From Pterobdella sp. o SKG-2022 (lineage: Eukaryota > Annelida > Clitellata > Hirudinida > Piscicolidae): 64,000 bases of DNA. Where the stretch lies: the NCBI GenBank assembly GCA_964035795.1, contig OZ038321.1, positions 24,000,850 through 24,064,849 on the forward strand, in the 5' to 3' direction. Position 1 is the stretch's first letter. The number at the start of each line of letters is the position of its first letter. The notes under the pieces were generated by a model that saw nothing but the letters and a program-made list of their open reading frames with translations, had not been told where the DNA came from and did no database searches. This document shows positions 11,723-25,910 of the stretch, piece after piece. Both the position numbers and the translations under genes were made by a program.

Positions 11723-13333
11723 CTGTTATTGCAATGATTTTGAGAGTTTAAAAAAATGGTGAAAAAACAATAATAAAAATAATATGACTGATGAATTATT
11801 TTTGATGTCATTGTTGGTGCTTGTGTTGTTGTTGGTGCTTGTGTCGTTTTTGTTACTATTGTCCTTGATGTCTGAGATATTGCTACCTATTATAAAAATT
11901 GTACCGGGAGTGTTGATGATTATTTTTTAATTAAATATTGTCTTTATTATGCATACATATTTTAATACGAGTGTTTTAGAGTAATAGGCTGATACACAAA
12001 ATATTCTTCAATGAATTAATATTACACGTTTTAAAATGGTTTATAGAATATATCTAATTAATTTTTAATTGAAAATCAAATTGAGGTTTTTGAAAATCCT
12101 TTTTTAAATTCTCATAAAAAAAATTTAGTAAAATTATTCAAAACATTTTTTGAAAACAAATTTAGCATTTCAAATTATTTTTGAAAAAATTCAATTGTTA
12201 GTTTTGTAAATTCACGTTTTGTTCAAACAAGTAGCCACCCACATGGTCAAATGGTAATACATTGTATCAAGTTTTAATATACTAGTTGAGATAACATTCT
12301 AATTCTTCGAGCCAAACGTAAATATTCAATTGAAAACACTTTTGGCATTTTATTTTATTCCACGAAGCTTTTCGTAAGATAAACTTACATTATCAAGTGG
12401 AGGTACAAATATAGTTGAGATAAATAAATAGATATTAATGTATAATGTATTGATATATACGAATAAATATAACTTTTGGCAAATAGTCTTTATATTAACA
12501 ACTGGCAAGCATATTAATTCAGTCACTCAGAATTGGTTTTAGGACTACATAAAACTTAGAAGTTTGATTTAATTATGAAATTTTGCTAGTGTAAGTATCG
12601 TAGATCAAATTTACATGTTCATAACTGATTAGCTTAGTTGTTTGTGTTGATTATTACACGCTGATTAAAAAACGCAGAATTTGAAAGTTTTCACATCACA
12701 TAACTCTTTTACAATATAAATAAAACCATTAGAAATTATATAATAAAGATTCTTTAAACCCTCAGGAAGCTAATGTTTGCAAAGCAATAACTTTTTTCAA
12801 AATTTTTGTTTCAATGAAGAAAAGCATATGTCATTAAAATGTGAATAAAGATACTTTCAAAGGTGGTTTTATGAATTAAAGTACATTTTCAAATAATCGT
12901 CTCCATAAAAGAGATAGAATCTCTAACGAGGCAATAATCTATGCTCAAGTGTTGGTTAAGGAAACCATAAAAAACGCAGTGAATATAAGAGAAGTATAAT
13001 CGCTTAGTTTTGTAGAAAGTGTTATACATTGATATTTTTGAATAAAACTATAGTTTTTTATTATTTAAGTTATCACTGAAAGATGTAGTCATAAAAGGAC
13101 TAGTGTTATCAACTTGAAGAAACATCTATATTTAAAATTTACTTGCTAAAATGACAAGTTTTCAAGTGAAACCGAACAGAGTTTTTTTTTAATTTTTCCA
13201 GTCCTATGAACAATTATCTTAATATAAATTTATTTCATTGTGCCGAGAAATTTTTTCAATAAGAATAGTAATATTTTCACATTAGAACAACTACAATAGT
13301 ATTATTCTCACTCTGCAGACCCCCTCCTCTTAC
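11723..13333. other. SK intron inside S1
   Basis: AT-rich, with no recognised feature. This intron splits the S1 helix after ALVFGIL. Confidence 0.5.
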
Positions 13334-13486
13334 CAAGTATTCCAAAAACAAGAGCGTAGTCTGAGACTCTTTTCCTTCGTTCAAAGATCATTTTTCTTTT
13401 GCCTAGTCTGTATCCCACGTTCTTGGACACGGAAGACCCTCTCAGTGTTTGATGAGACCTGGTGTTGCGGGCGTTGTCTTGTGTGT
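13334..13486 (-). CDS. KCNN: SK channel, pre-S1 and first half of S1
   Basis: This 153-nt exon is clearly richer in GC than its surroundings. After a Ser/Thr/Arg-rich start it reads [31 protein letters not shown], given here in parts: [12 protein letters not shown], then [19 protein letters not shown]. This matches the family block [28 protein letters not shown] before and in S1. Acceptor TTCACAG and donor GTAAGA are both good. Entry and exit are phase 1. The basic residues before S1 are typical of SK channels. Confidence 0.92.
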
Positions 13487-16400
13487 CTGTGAAGTCATTA
13501 TTATTTCTTTATTATTTTTTTTCAGTTCTTTTTTTATTTTTTATTCATTTGATATTTTTGTTATTATTTTCTCATCGTAAGGTCATAATGGAAAGTTAAT
13601 GATTAAATATTCATTTTTGGTAGTAATTCAGTTAATCATTGTGGTAATAAATAATGCTTAAATCAATTTTGCTAATGTTTAAATAATCATATCTTTGGTA
13701 CTAATGATAGATTCATGATTGAATTATTTAATTAATGATCGTCTTATAATGAAAAAAAAACAACAAATTATTAGCTTAATGTTAATAATGATCACTTGAT
13801 AATTCAAGTTTGTCTTTCGAAAAGCCTTGTGGATCAAGATGGAAGATATTTTTCGTTTATTTCCATCAACAAACATAGATCAATGATTGAATAGATATAT
13901 GTTCCATAGAAAACGACTAATTTGTTGAAAACTTTGCTAAGAGCAGGCTTCGAGCCTCAGAATCACAATCCAAATTATCATCTAACTGTTTGTGTGATGC
14001 GATAGTATTATTAATATAATGGTTCAAGGAATCTCAAGATCACAGCTGTGCGTTGGAAGGTCGGGGTTTGTTAAATGTATCTGTTAAAGCCGGTTGAAGG
14101 ATAAACAGAGTAATTGGAAATATCTCACGTGTATTTCTGGGTGATAAATACTATTTGGAAAGATTTCACAGTCTGTGCGCGGTCAATATTTTAATGCGTA
14201 GTGCGGGGTAAAAACTGATTTAAAAAGCTTTTCTATAAAGAAACATTGTTTTTTTAATCTTAGATTTTTTTTCATAAAACTAATCGAACCCAGTGTTGTT
14301 CAATGTTGCTGAAATGCAAATATCTTTGTGGGCGTTATTATTGCAGCGTAGAATGTAATAAAGTAATTTTTTGGGTTTGTTTGCCACAAGCCCATTCGAA
14401 AGCTATGTCCATGAAGCAAAACATGGAAAAATGTTTCGAAAAGTTTGAATTACATTCTTGTATGAACAAGCATTTTTTTCATTTAAAGAAAACTCGTTGG
14501 TTTAGGCGGGAAATCGAAGTTTTGTAACAAGGCTGATGGAGAATCATGTTTGTAAAAAAGAATATCAAAGTCTTGAAGTTGCATTGAGTAAAAAATCGCC
14601 CACGATGCAATGAAATTCAATTATAATCATGTTTTCTAACATATTAACTTTTTAAAAATGAATGACGAGCTTGCTCACAGTAAGTAGAGTATTTGGTATA
14701 TATTATACTACGTGAAGTACGTTAATGATAACATAAAACACAATTAGTTTTGAATATAGTGGTGTCTACGAGGGGATAACGTCACTTCAAGAGGTTCCAG
14801 CACACAATTGAAATTTTAAAAAAGAAATCGAAGCATTTATTGCAAAGTATTGTTTCGAAAATATTTTCACAAATGTATATTTCCAATGGTTAGGATTTGT
14901 ATATAGATTGCCATTTTCTATTGAAATTTAATCCATATAAAGTATTGAAGCAGATCTAAATGCTTAGAAGCGTGAGCAAAATTAACAAAAAATTCAAAGG
15001 CAACTGAATCATACAGATGAACCAGTATAAAAACTTTAATTAAAAGTTAGTGGTGAGGATCGGGTTAAGGGGGTGGGAAATAGTATACTTGATGATCGAA
15101 AATTGATGGAAAATTATTGTTTCATTCATCAGAAACTGTTTTAGTTTATGTGTTTATATATATTGCAGTTTTGAATTTTTCAATTTAAGATTTTTTTTAA
15201 TATAAAATAGTTCATTGGTAAGTAATGAAGAAAAATAATTTAATGGAAAAAAATATGAATTGTTGTCTGGCAGTATATGATTTTAAAGTTTTTTGCTTTT
15301 TTTTTCGATATTTCGTTTTTTTTCTAATTTCATGTAAATTACATTATATTGTATAGAAGATTATGGTAGATGTCTGGTAAATAGAAGGAAATAATTTTTT
15401 TGTTATTATAAAACTCAAAAGTGTACGTTTTTCACATATCAATGTTTCTCGAAATATTAAAATTTTAGGTGTTTTTTACATAATTTTTTGTGCCAGAAGA
15501 CAAACTTCAGAACACTGAGTTGTGAATTAAAGGCTGGCAAGTTCACTGCGCATATTATTCTTTGGCAAACTGATTCAACAGACTCTTATGAGTATGAGGG
15601 CGTGAAGGTGCTTGCATTTTAGCAGAGTTTACATGTTTGATTTGAGTTTTTCACTCTTATTTTGATTTTCGGTACCTTGGATTTGATGTCTAATGCTTTT
15701 GAAACTACACTAACAAACTAAAAGTCTTCTAACGTCAAATGCTTTTCAATCGTGAGTTCATTGTGACTTTTTGCATCTATCCTAAACGGATCAATGTTGA
15801 CGAAGTATAGTTCCATATCATGAAGTAATGTCAAACTTAAATTCAGTTTAATGAGATGTCTTTTTTTGCAGTTTTTCTCGGTTTTAGAGTAATAATATAT
15901 AAAAAATAAATGAATTTAAAAAAAAAAAAATAATAACTTGAGTAAGGTTTAAATATGATTCAAATAAAACTGGTTTGAAAATAATTATGAACTTATGAAA
16001 AATAAATTCTAAATGCAGAAACCCAAACTTCAATTTTACAATGATGGTAGTTAAAATTAACAGTATTGATATGAAATGAACTTTCTCATTTTATTATTTC
16101 TCGTTATTAACTTATTATTATTATTATTATTTAAAAATAGCATTTAAGACATACGAGATATTTCATTAAAAAAATGAAAAGTGACTGTTATCATTAGTCC
16201 TCTTTGACCTCTTCCACCATAAAAATACACCTATATAGCACTATGGGTCGCAGCTAATAACTTTTATATTAATTGATCGGATTCTCATAAATGATGCTCG
16301 CAGTCAAGATGGTTAGATTGAATACAATGATACTAACTTTAGGCGTTCACAAATGATCTATGTTCTGGTATTTGTGCTTCATGTTTTAATGTTTGTATAC

Positions 16401-17873
16401 TCCTAGTTGGTAAAACAGAAAATAATGATAAATAAAAATAATAAAAAAAAGAACAATATTTCTAAAAAAATATTAATAAAAACAATGAAAGTATGAATAT
16501 GTATTGACATGGGTGTTTTATAGTACTTGAATAATAACAGAATATTTGTGTTAGATGATATTCCATATATTGGCTAGGTGATAGAGTATCGAAATATTGA
16601 ACGAATAGAAAAATACAGGCTCGAAGAAGAACTATCTTAGTTCAGACCGAAACATTGAAAAAGATGAAGTATCAATATCTCTAATTTTCTTTTTTAATTT
16701 AATATTATTAGTATTATTGTTGTTATTGAAATAGTGATATATACAAAAATATGAGCACTATGCTAATGTATGCGATTTTTGGATATGCACGAAACTTGTA
16801 CTACAAGTTATTTATGATGCATTTGGCTGCGGTATTTGGGGTATCATTCAATCAGCAAACTCATGCATCAAATGTTCTGACTCTTATCAGTTCAACGAGT
16901 GATTAATCAATAAAGCATTCAAACATATTTTTTTGAAACAAAAAAATTGTGATTTTTTTTCAAATAAAGAAATGTTTGTATTATTTATTTTTTATTTGTA
17001 AAACCTTTTTTTGTGAAAACTTCAAGTTATCTGACTATAAATATTGAAAAATCTCAAAATTTATTTGAAAAACAATGATTTTTTTGTGGGATTTAATTAT
17101 TATAAAACAATTTAATCAACTGAAAATTTTAAATAACAATTTTTATCAATTTCTACTAAGGTTAGATAGAAACATTTAATAAAGTACCAAATCAACATAA
17201 CAATAAGACTGCAAGAAAATATTTCAATAAAAACCAACTTGGAAACCTTTATATTATAAAACAAATTGCTGAAAACCTTTATATAATCAGGTTAAATGAC
17301 CGAAAATAAATATATTTGTCAAGTAGTTTCAAATTTAAATTTTAACTTGATTGGTTATAACTATGGAAATACTCTTCAATAACTGTATATTTTAAATAAT
17401 GAAAAATCCTTTGCGATGTTGTCATCATAATCTTTTAATAGCATAATTAACAAATATAATGATTTATACTAGAATATAATGAAGAAACTCAAAACGTTTG
17501 TAGTACTTTGAAGCTATGTTCTCGCTGTGTTTCAATTCAAAACAACAAAAATCCCGGCCACGTAGACCGTGCTTTAAATTTTCTCAGAATGTTGCCATAG
17601 GATAAAATTGGTCTGTAAATATCAAACAGGGATGCAAAGCAATTAGCAAAAAAATGAAGCAAATAAACAATAAAAAAAAGATGAAAACAACGAAATACTA
17701 AATAAAAATGTTGGGAATTAATGAAAATTAAGGAAGAGATAAATAAAGGAAATAAATGCTTTTAGAAAATACCTCAAAACTTAACAAAAAAATTCACCAA
17801 ACTATTTAAAATGAGGGAATAAATGATAAAACTTAAAAAATGAAACTAGGATATGAATAATCAATATTAATAC
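13487..17873. other. AT-rich intronic stretch
   Basis: About 4.4 kb between the pre-S1 exon and the next candidate upstream exon. No coding block, RNA gene or repeat array was recognised. Several short frames are composition artefacts. Confidence 0.4.
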
Positions 17874-18006
17874 TTCGTTTGTCGACAAGGGTGGCCGTTT
17901 CGGTGGCATTATCATTATTAAGATCGCAGTGTTCTATGACTGTGGGTGGGTACTGGACTGAGATTCTGTCCTTCAGCGGGTTGAAGGGTCGGATTGCTCC
18001 GTTAGC
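17874..18006 (-). CDS. Candidate SK N-terminal cytoplasmic exon
   Basis: A GC-richer island with a minus-strand frame beginning ANGAIRPFNPLKDR and running through VQYPPTVIEHCD to TLVDKR. The acceptor is TATCACAG just above 18006 and the donor is GTATTA below 17874. Entry is phase 0 and exit phase 1, which agrees with the next SK exon at 13486. N-terminal regions of SK channels vary, so there is no homology to test it. An opposite plus-strand Gly/Arg-rich frame covers the same bases but has no matching neighbours. Confidence 0.5.
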
Positions 18007-21000
18007 CTGTGATAGTGATAAGGGTAGTCGGGGTGGTCGTGATTCTCGTGGTGGAGGTTGTGGTCGTGGTGGGGGTTATGGTGTTAGTTTTGAGGGTCGT
18101 ACTGATGGTGGGAGTAGAGCAAATGGTGTAACTTATTTGTTGGTTTGTTTGAGACTTTTATGTATTGCTTGTTTTTGTTATTTTTTGTTTTTGTTTGTGT
18201 GTTCATTTATTTCTTTTTTTAAATATTTTTTCGTTTTGATGTCGATTGTATGTAATTTTTAAGAAAACGTTTAAACCCATTTGTTTTTATCTGATTTTTG
18301 GTGAATAATTTCATTCCTGTTTGGACGTAGAAGTCGTTTATCTGTACCGGAGTTATATAAAACTATTTCCAGTTATTTTTGTTTCTGAACAGTTTTTTGG
18401 TGCGAAATTTTAACTAGAATTTGAATAATTTATTTTTCGTAAAAAAGTTTGTTTTTGAAAATCTTCGAGCATTTGAAAAAGTATAATCTTCAGAAGATTT
18501 AAGAGTAATATAACAACATCATTCGTGTGTATTATTTGAGTTTAATAAATTTTCTTTATTTTATAAACGTTTCAAACCGAGCATATTTTTATTTAAGAGA
18601 AAGTTTAAATTTTACACTTAAATAAAAACGCCGTTAAAATAAGCAATTAAGTTTTTAACTCTGCACGTTTAGGCTTTAAATTTAACTAAAAACTTACTTC
18701 TGACTGTTTAAAAAAGTTCTAATAATGAAGTTTGTATTTATTTTAGAAGTACAAAAAGACAAAAAATTCATTATAAACACCAGGTTAAAAAATTTTTCGT
18801 CACTAATTTAAAAATGAATATAATCAGTTCGTTTTCCATGTTTCAATTTATTAAAAATTTGAAAATAATTCAAAATTATTTATATTTCGCATAAAAGTTC
18901 TTTGCGACAACTCTGGCAATGATAAAAGTTTCAATCCACTTAATTCTTTTCACTGCCTCCATCGCCCTTTTTCTTTCCCAACTAATTTGTTTAAAATGTT
19001 CGAGATTAAATATCAAATAATAAAGCTGAATTAATAATACATATACAAATTTTTCAATTAGTATATTTGAATAAAACAGTACATTTTATACTTTGAAAAT
19101 GTACATTCGAATGAAGATTTGCAAAAACTTGTGAAACTTCTTAAAATCAGTAGAAAGATCGAACGATCGTCTAAGATTGATTGGCATTATAACGAAAAAA
19201 GTTTCCAAAGAGGGTTCGAAAAGATTTTTCTATCATCCATTCCATTCAATTTGCTACAAGAGCTTAAAATATATATAAATTATTAACTAGATTATTAAAG
19301 TATTAGCCCACGTTTAATATGATATAACTAAACACAATAATTTATAGGTCTACTAATGCACAAAGCTTTTCGATTTGCTAAGAAATCATCTTCAGGTGGA
19401 TATATAAATGGTTTCATTATAAACAGAAAATTTGATAATTTATGATGTCAGATATTATATAGAACGATTTCAGTCTGAAACAAAATAGATATGAGAATTA
19501 ATGCTTTTGACTTTTGACAAGAATGCCTATTTCTAGCGATAGTTTATCAATGTTAAAAGTTATTTAAAATTGAATATACACAAAAATATATCGTCTGTAT
19601 AATAGAAAAAAAGCAAAATTTTTCCATGTTTCTTTCTATAAAAATTATATAAAAATGTATTCGGTTTATAATCTGAAAAAGGATACTTTGAAATGTTAAA
19701 AAATATTTTTTTTACGTTCAAGAAGAATTTGTAACCAACTGTTTTAATTTTCATTTTTTGAGATATTTCACACTATACCTTTGATAAAGCTTTGAGATTT
19801 CTATATATAAATGTATACGTGCTGCTTACAAGTCTCGAAAGATAAACGCAACAATGCTATGGGAGTTTAATATCAAAATATTTAAACACTGAGAGTTTTT
19901 GTTATGAAGTACGAGGCTTTTTGTTAACAGTTTAACGTTTTCAAGTAGGTGAATCTAATTCACGTGCTTGAATATCTTACACTAAGTGTTGACCACAGGT
20001 ATGACTTCAACGGGTTAATTTAAACCTTCAGTCTAAAATCTTGTGTTTACTATTGAAGTAAATAGATTGATGTGTTGAAATTTGGAGCAGGTGCTGTCAG
20101 TTTTCTTCTCTTAGATTAAAGTGACTGATCTTAAATACACGAAGGAGCCTGAAAACGAGTTGAATCATTGTATCCCACATACAATTCTAGAAACTTCTTA
20201 TGACAGTTTTGTCTTAATTGAAAAAATTAAATTCTATCAATAAGAAAACCATTTTAACCCCGTGAGTTCTTTTGAAAGGTATATCAGTTATTTATTTTAT
20301 TTATTAATTTATAATATATATATATTGAATATTTATTGTAAATGATAAGAGAACATAAAGATCACGAAAATGATGTATTCAAAAAGGCCATCAGAAAACT
20401 TCGTTGTATAAACCGATGAGATTTTATTCCGAAACATTTCGGCACGTCCCAAACTCTATTAAGCCTTCCAACCAACATATTTTCTAGTTTTCTTTTTATT
20501 GTTACAGTTAAATTGTTACAAAGCTTTCAAACGTCAAAAGTTACGTGGCTAGATGAAACAGATTTAAGAGATGAAGCGGCTTTTTGATTTAATACTTCTC
20601 ATCTCAGAATTTTTGAATTTGTTCTGTATATTTTGAAATGTGAAGTTAATTTTGTTGCATTATAAAATTGTTTTAACAAATTTTTTCATTTTTCTTATTT
20701 AAAAAAGTTCTTCAGAAAAACTCTCTTCTACAAGGCTAATCTCAATTACATAACATTTTGAGTAAGTTCACTTTTTTTTCTCAACAAAGATTAACTACCA
20801 TGTATTTTCATCTAAGAAGCCTCTCTTCCTATTCAAATGCTAATTTTCCATCTTATATGGCTCAAGAAATGAATAATTTATGCATGCACAATAAAAACCA
20901 TCCTTATTTTTATCCTTCTCTAGAGAATCTGTGATTTACTTGTGAATTTTTAATTTTATATGATTTTCATACTTGTGCGCTTTTGAGTAATTCACTTGGC

Positions 21001-24000
21001 TATATAGTGAATACCAACTATTCACATTGACTGAGCACTGTCCATAGATAGATGGGTAGATAAATAAATTGAAAGAAAGGCTTTTTCTCGTCATGGGCCC
21101 AGTTCGTATAGTTTTAGATTTTTTATAAAATATAACTTTAATTAAAGGACAACGATCAATTTGTAGTCCTTTTGTGCGAAATAAATTTATGAAGTTTGTG
21201 AAAAAGTTTTAAAAAGTTATAAAAGAGTCTCGTGTCTGGAACTGAATTATTTGGATCACGCCATTTTCTTAATCAATCCTCTGTGTTATTGGGCCTATAT
21301 TTAAGTGTTTTTAGTCTCAGTTTTTCTATTTAAGTCTGGGACAATAACTTTTAATCATTTCAGGAATATTTCATATTAAATAAAAATTTTTATATTTATT
21401 TCCAAATAACTCTTTTTTTAAATTATAATTTAAATAAATATAATAATAATAATTTACGAGGTTTATTATAGTGATGTTTAACTCAGAGAGTTTCAAGATC
21501 ACTAGACAATATACAATATATTCTCATCTGATTTTGGAGATCTGACTTGAAAATTTGCATTTATTTATTAGATATGGCCCATTACCGCACTAAATGGATA
21601 TAAAACTGAACCTACTTTGAATAATTCCACATTCAAAATGGTATGGATTAAAAGACGATTATAATCTGGTCCGTCATTAAGAAAATTTCTTCAAATCGCT
21701 CTAGTAGTTTTAATGAAGACCAAATTGTTTCCTTGGAAGTTTTAAAACTTGAAGATTTTGAGTTAAGTAATTTGAAAAGAATTTTTATGAAGCCATTCAT
21801 ACGAAGATTACTATTCATGTTCATCGAAGCATAGTTGAAAAAATGAAGTAATTTTACTAGTTATTCTTTGATGAAAAGGGGTTTTTGAAATTTTTGACAT
21901 TTTTGAATGAAATTTGACTAAAGGTTTTTCTATCGATGACTCAATAGTTTTCAATCCTTTTGTTTTGTTGTATTATTTCAAAATGTATCTTTCTTACAAT
22001 TTTTCACAGTTATTATTGAAATTTCTGTTTTTCATGATTTCACTTTTATATGTTATATAAAAGATTTTATTTATATTATACTATTTGTTAAAAAAATTAT
22101 ATTTTTTTATTTTTTTTTGGTATGGAGTGAATTATTTTAAAAGCTTTTAACCTAGTGTTATGTTGGTTCTCTTTGCAGTTACCGCCTTGTAGCCTCAAGA
22201 TCACTTTAAAAAGTGCTAATACTTTTGATATTTAAACAAAATACTTTTATTATTCAAATGGTTAAAAAAAATATTTCAATTTTGAATTTAAAATCATGTT
22301 CACAAAAAAAAATGATAATAAGTTATTTATTAAAAAAAAACAATCATTCTGTGTTTCATTTGGCGTGCATTTCACTACTGTGGTTTTGCTGCAAGGCTGT
22401 TTAAAAAAGGTGCAAAATTATGCTTGCTGGAACTTATGATGAAGGTGAAATTTGAAAAAAGTTTCAAAAAAAAGAGATTAACTCAACTTTGATAATAAAA
22501 AATTTATTAGCACGGGGCTTAATGACGTAACATGAAGAGGCTGTGTTATTGGAAAGTGAGTCAAAATTTGAGTGATAAAAAAAAAAAATTATAAGAACCA
22601 CGTTTGCAAGTGCATCTATGAGGTTAATGGCTGTGTGGAGTAGAATAACAATTATTTGAAAGACGGTGTAAAAAAAGTGAGATTTTGATTAAAAGTAGCA
22701 TTTAGAATTTGAGTTCAAAACTTTTTCAGTGTTGCCGAAGGTCACTTGAGAAAATTGCATTTTGAGAGCTGCGCTGAATATGTGTTTGCTAGTGGCGATG
22801 TGTTATCTTAGATGGATATGAAAGTACCAAAACTAAATCGAGAAAAACAATCAAACATTCAGCAGAAGAAGGTTTGAAACAGGGAAACCAAGTGCGAAGG
22901 TGGTCAGTAAAGGGAGAGAAGCAATGTAGTTGAGTGGTGCTATAGATGAGGGATTAGTAGGAGGAGAAAACAAAATAATACAAGCTTATTTATGAAAAAA
23001 TATAACTAAATTATTCATGGAAGGGTTTGATCAGGATAAATTTCAAAGTAAAAATTAATGTTTTATTAAAAAGCTAATTTATTATTCATACAAATCCATT
23101 GCTCCAAGTTGTGAGATGTGATTTTGAAATTCTTTTCAACAATTATTCACTTCACAATTTGGAAAATTAAATATTCTTATATTTTTGAATTTAAAATATA
23201 AACACTTAATCATTTTATTTTTAAATAGTAATACATCTATACATAGACATCCATAGAATAATTTGGTTTTTTTTCTTTGCTAATAAAATTACTAAAAATA
23301 TATATATATATATACATCCATAGAATAATTTAGTACCCAAGACTTACAAGCATTGCAAAAGACGATAACTCAAAATTTATTTGGTGAAGACTTTGTTAAC
23401 ACCCGCATCAAGTTTTAACATAACCCTTGTTTCATTTTGTTTATTAGTAAAAGTTCATTTTCAACCTTCGCTCTCTTTTTCCCTTAATAACTCATCTAAC
23501 TTATGCTTCAAGAAAATTTCATGCCTTTTATTCACATATTTTACAACATTTTTTGAACAGTAGAAAAACATACCCAATTTATTAAAAAAAACTAGGAATA
23601 AACTATAAATAAATTCTACCAAGTTTGAACTAATATTTTATGGTAATTCTAAGCTTGTAAAAATACAGTTTTATTCCAATAATAAAAATTTTTTAATACT
23701 TTCGATTTAAAAATTTTTTTTCTATAAAATTAGCTAAGTTTCTCCTACCACTTGAATCTCCATCGTTCCAAGCACCTTTCAGCAAACCCAAGTGCAAACT
23801 GCTAAATAAAATTCATTATAACAATAGTCTTCAATATTAAACGCAGTATCTCATTAATATTCATAGAAGAAACGTAAAAACTGAAAGCAAAAGTGCTGGT
23901 AAAAATCTATGACAATAATAGAATCAGAATTAGAACTAATGAAAAGAACTGAACAATTATTTAAATGATAGGAACTTACCTCAAGATGAGTGTTCATAAT

Positions 24001-25876
24001 TTAATCTGTACATTGTATGCATAGATTCATTTCCATTAAGGGTTTTTGTTGTTTTCGGGTTGTTTTTGAAATGCTTTCATGTTTTTTAAGAGATCGCCTC
24101 TACAGAATCCCATTACTGAAAGCGTCGTGAAATCGAAACAATTTGAATATATTAGTTTTAACTCGTTTTATATTTTTGCTTTTTTATGATAATACCTGGG
24201 TTTTTGTGTGGTTTCATGTTTTTTAATTTTTTTTCACTTTTATGATCTTGATCAGCAGAATTTTCTATCTTTTTATTTGGTCATTGTAATTTTTAGGTTT
24301 TAAATATTCTCTAAAAAAATTTTTTTAAATTTTTTTATCAAATCAAAAAAACATTAATTACTTTTATGAAATGAAATTCTAAAATCTATTTTGACTCTAG
24401 GCAAAAAATAAATTTAATCATATTTCACATATTAACATCTTGGCGTTTGTCAATTTATTCACAGCTTTTTTGTAGTTTTGTCAGAATTTTTACTACTACA
24501 AAATAATGAAAAAGATTATTTTTAAAACAATTGCACTCACAAATTGATTTAATTAACAGGCTATTCAATGTTTTTATAATTATTCATTGAATCCATTTAA
24601 AACATATTCTCCAATGAAACAGTGCGCTTGTCATGCTTAAATTGTCAAGCTGACAACACTTAGTATAGATGTCATTCAATAACGAACTTTTGTTCTAATT
24701 ATTGAAGAATACTGTATTCTGAAGAATATCGAAATTTTTTTATTTCAAATTAAATATTTTTGTTGTAAAAAATAACATAAAAACAACCATAAGCCTCGTT
24801 TGAAGATTTCAACATTTTACATTCTTTATAAATGCACCTATGCATTATTTTTTATTCTCTTTAACAAATTTTTCTAAAGTATTTTCAAATATTTTTGAAA
24901 TAGTCCTTTTATCAAGTGAAAAATTTTACGTTCGAAAAAGCATTAAATCTAGAAATAATTCAAAAAACAAATGGAAAATTGTAAAACGTCGAAAGACAAC
25001 TTTGTTATTTTTTAAACGAAAAATGAAGTTTTCAAGAAAAAAAAAATGGAAATTGAACTAGAAATGTTGGAAGTTTTTAAAGGTCACAGCAGATTGACAG
25101 CATGTTACGGAACACTTTTAAAAACGACAATCACTCTATGCTTGCCAGTCGATCCCCTAGTCTTTTCTTGTCTCAGGAACTATTTTTTTAAATCATTAAA
25201 TTTTAATTTAAATTATCCAAATATCATAAACTCAGTGTAGACAAATTCTTTGTCATAAATCTTTCACGCTGTATGTTATCACAGGGTGTCCTTCAGCTTA
25301 TCTCTACCCAGCAATAACTCTCATTCGCTAATTTATATGTCACAGTCAACCGTTTGTTTTTACATTTCTAATTGTTATTGCCACTAAATGATAAAACGAT
25401 TTTTTATGTTCGTTCAATAAAGAAGCTTTATCTAATCCATGAAACTATCTTTCAGCCTTTTTCAAACTATATCCAGAAACATAATATTCACAATATCCAA
25501 ATTCTTTGTCAAAAATAACCTTTTTCATTTGAAAATTTGGCCACCAAAGTTTGGCATGTAGATATGAGTTTTTTATCTACAGTTAATAAATAGGCATAAA
25601 AATGAGAAAACAGCAATTTTAACTTTTTTTTGAACACCTAATGATTTATTAATTCTTATTAGAAAAAACTTTATACAAAATATTGAAATAACTTATTATT
25701 TTCTATTATACTTCATGCTCAGACCTTCAGTAGCAATTCTTTTGAGCCATATTCTTCAGTGAGGGATATTGTCTGGCTCATTGTTTAAATGTTAAACTTG
25801 GTAGTTCCAACACTATATTTATATTTTAGCTTCATGATAACTTTTTAAGTTATAAGAATTTATAAGATAAGAATTT

Positions 25877-25910
<34 letters not shown>

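Noticed and set aside
11545..11811. Minus-strand 88-codon ORF with an NGGGNRTFNGTG segment
   Set aside because: The same bases in another frame give the SK S1 exon with conserved ETELS and correct splice phases.
17879..18262. Plus-strand Gly/Arg-rich 127-codon frame
   Set aside because: It lies over a degenerate GGT tract, ends in Phe/Leu-rich AT sequence, and has no matching exons. The minus-strand frame fits SK phases.
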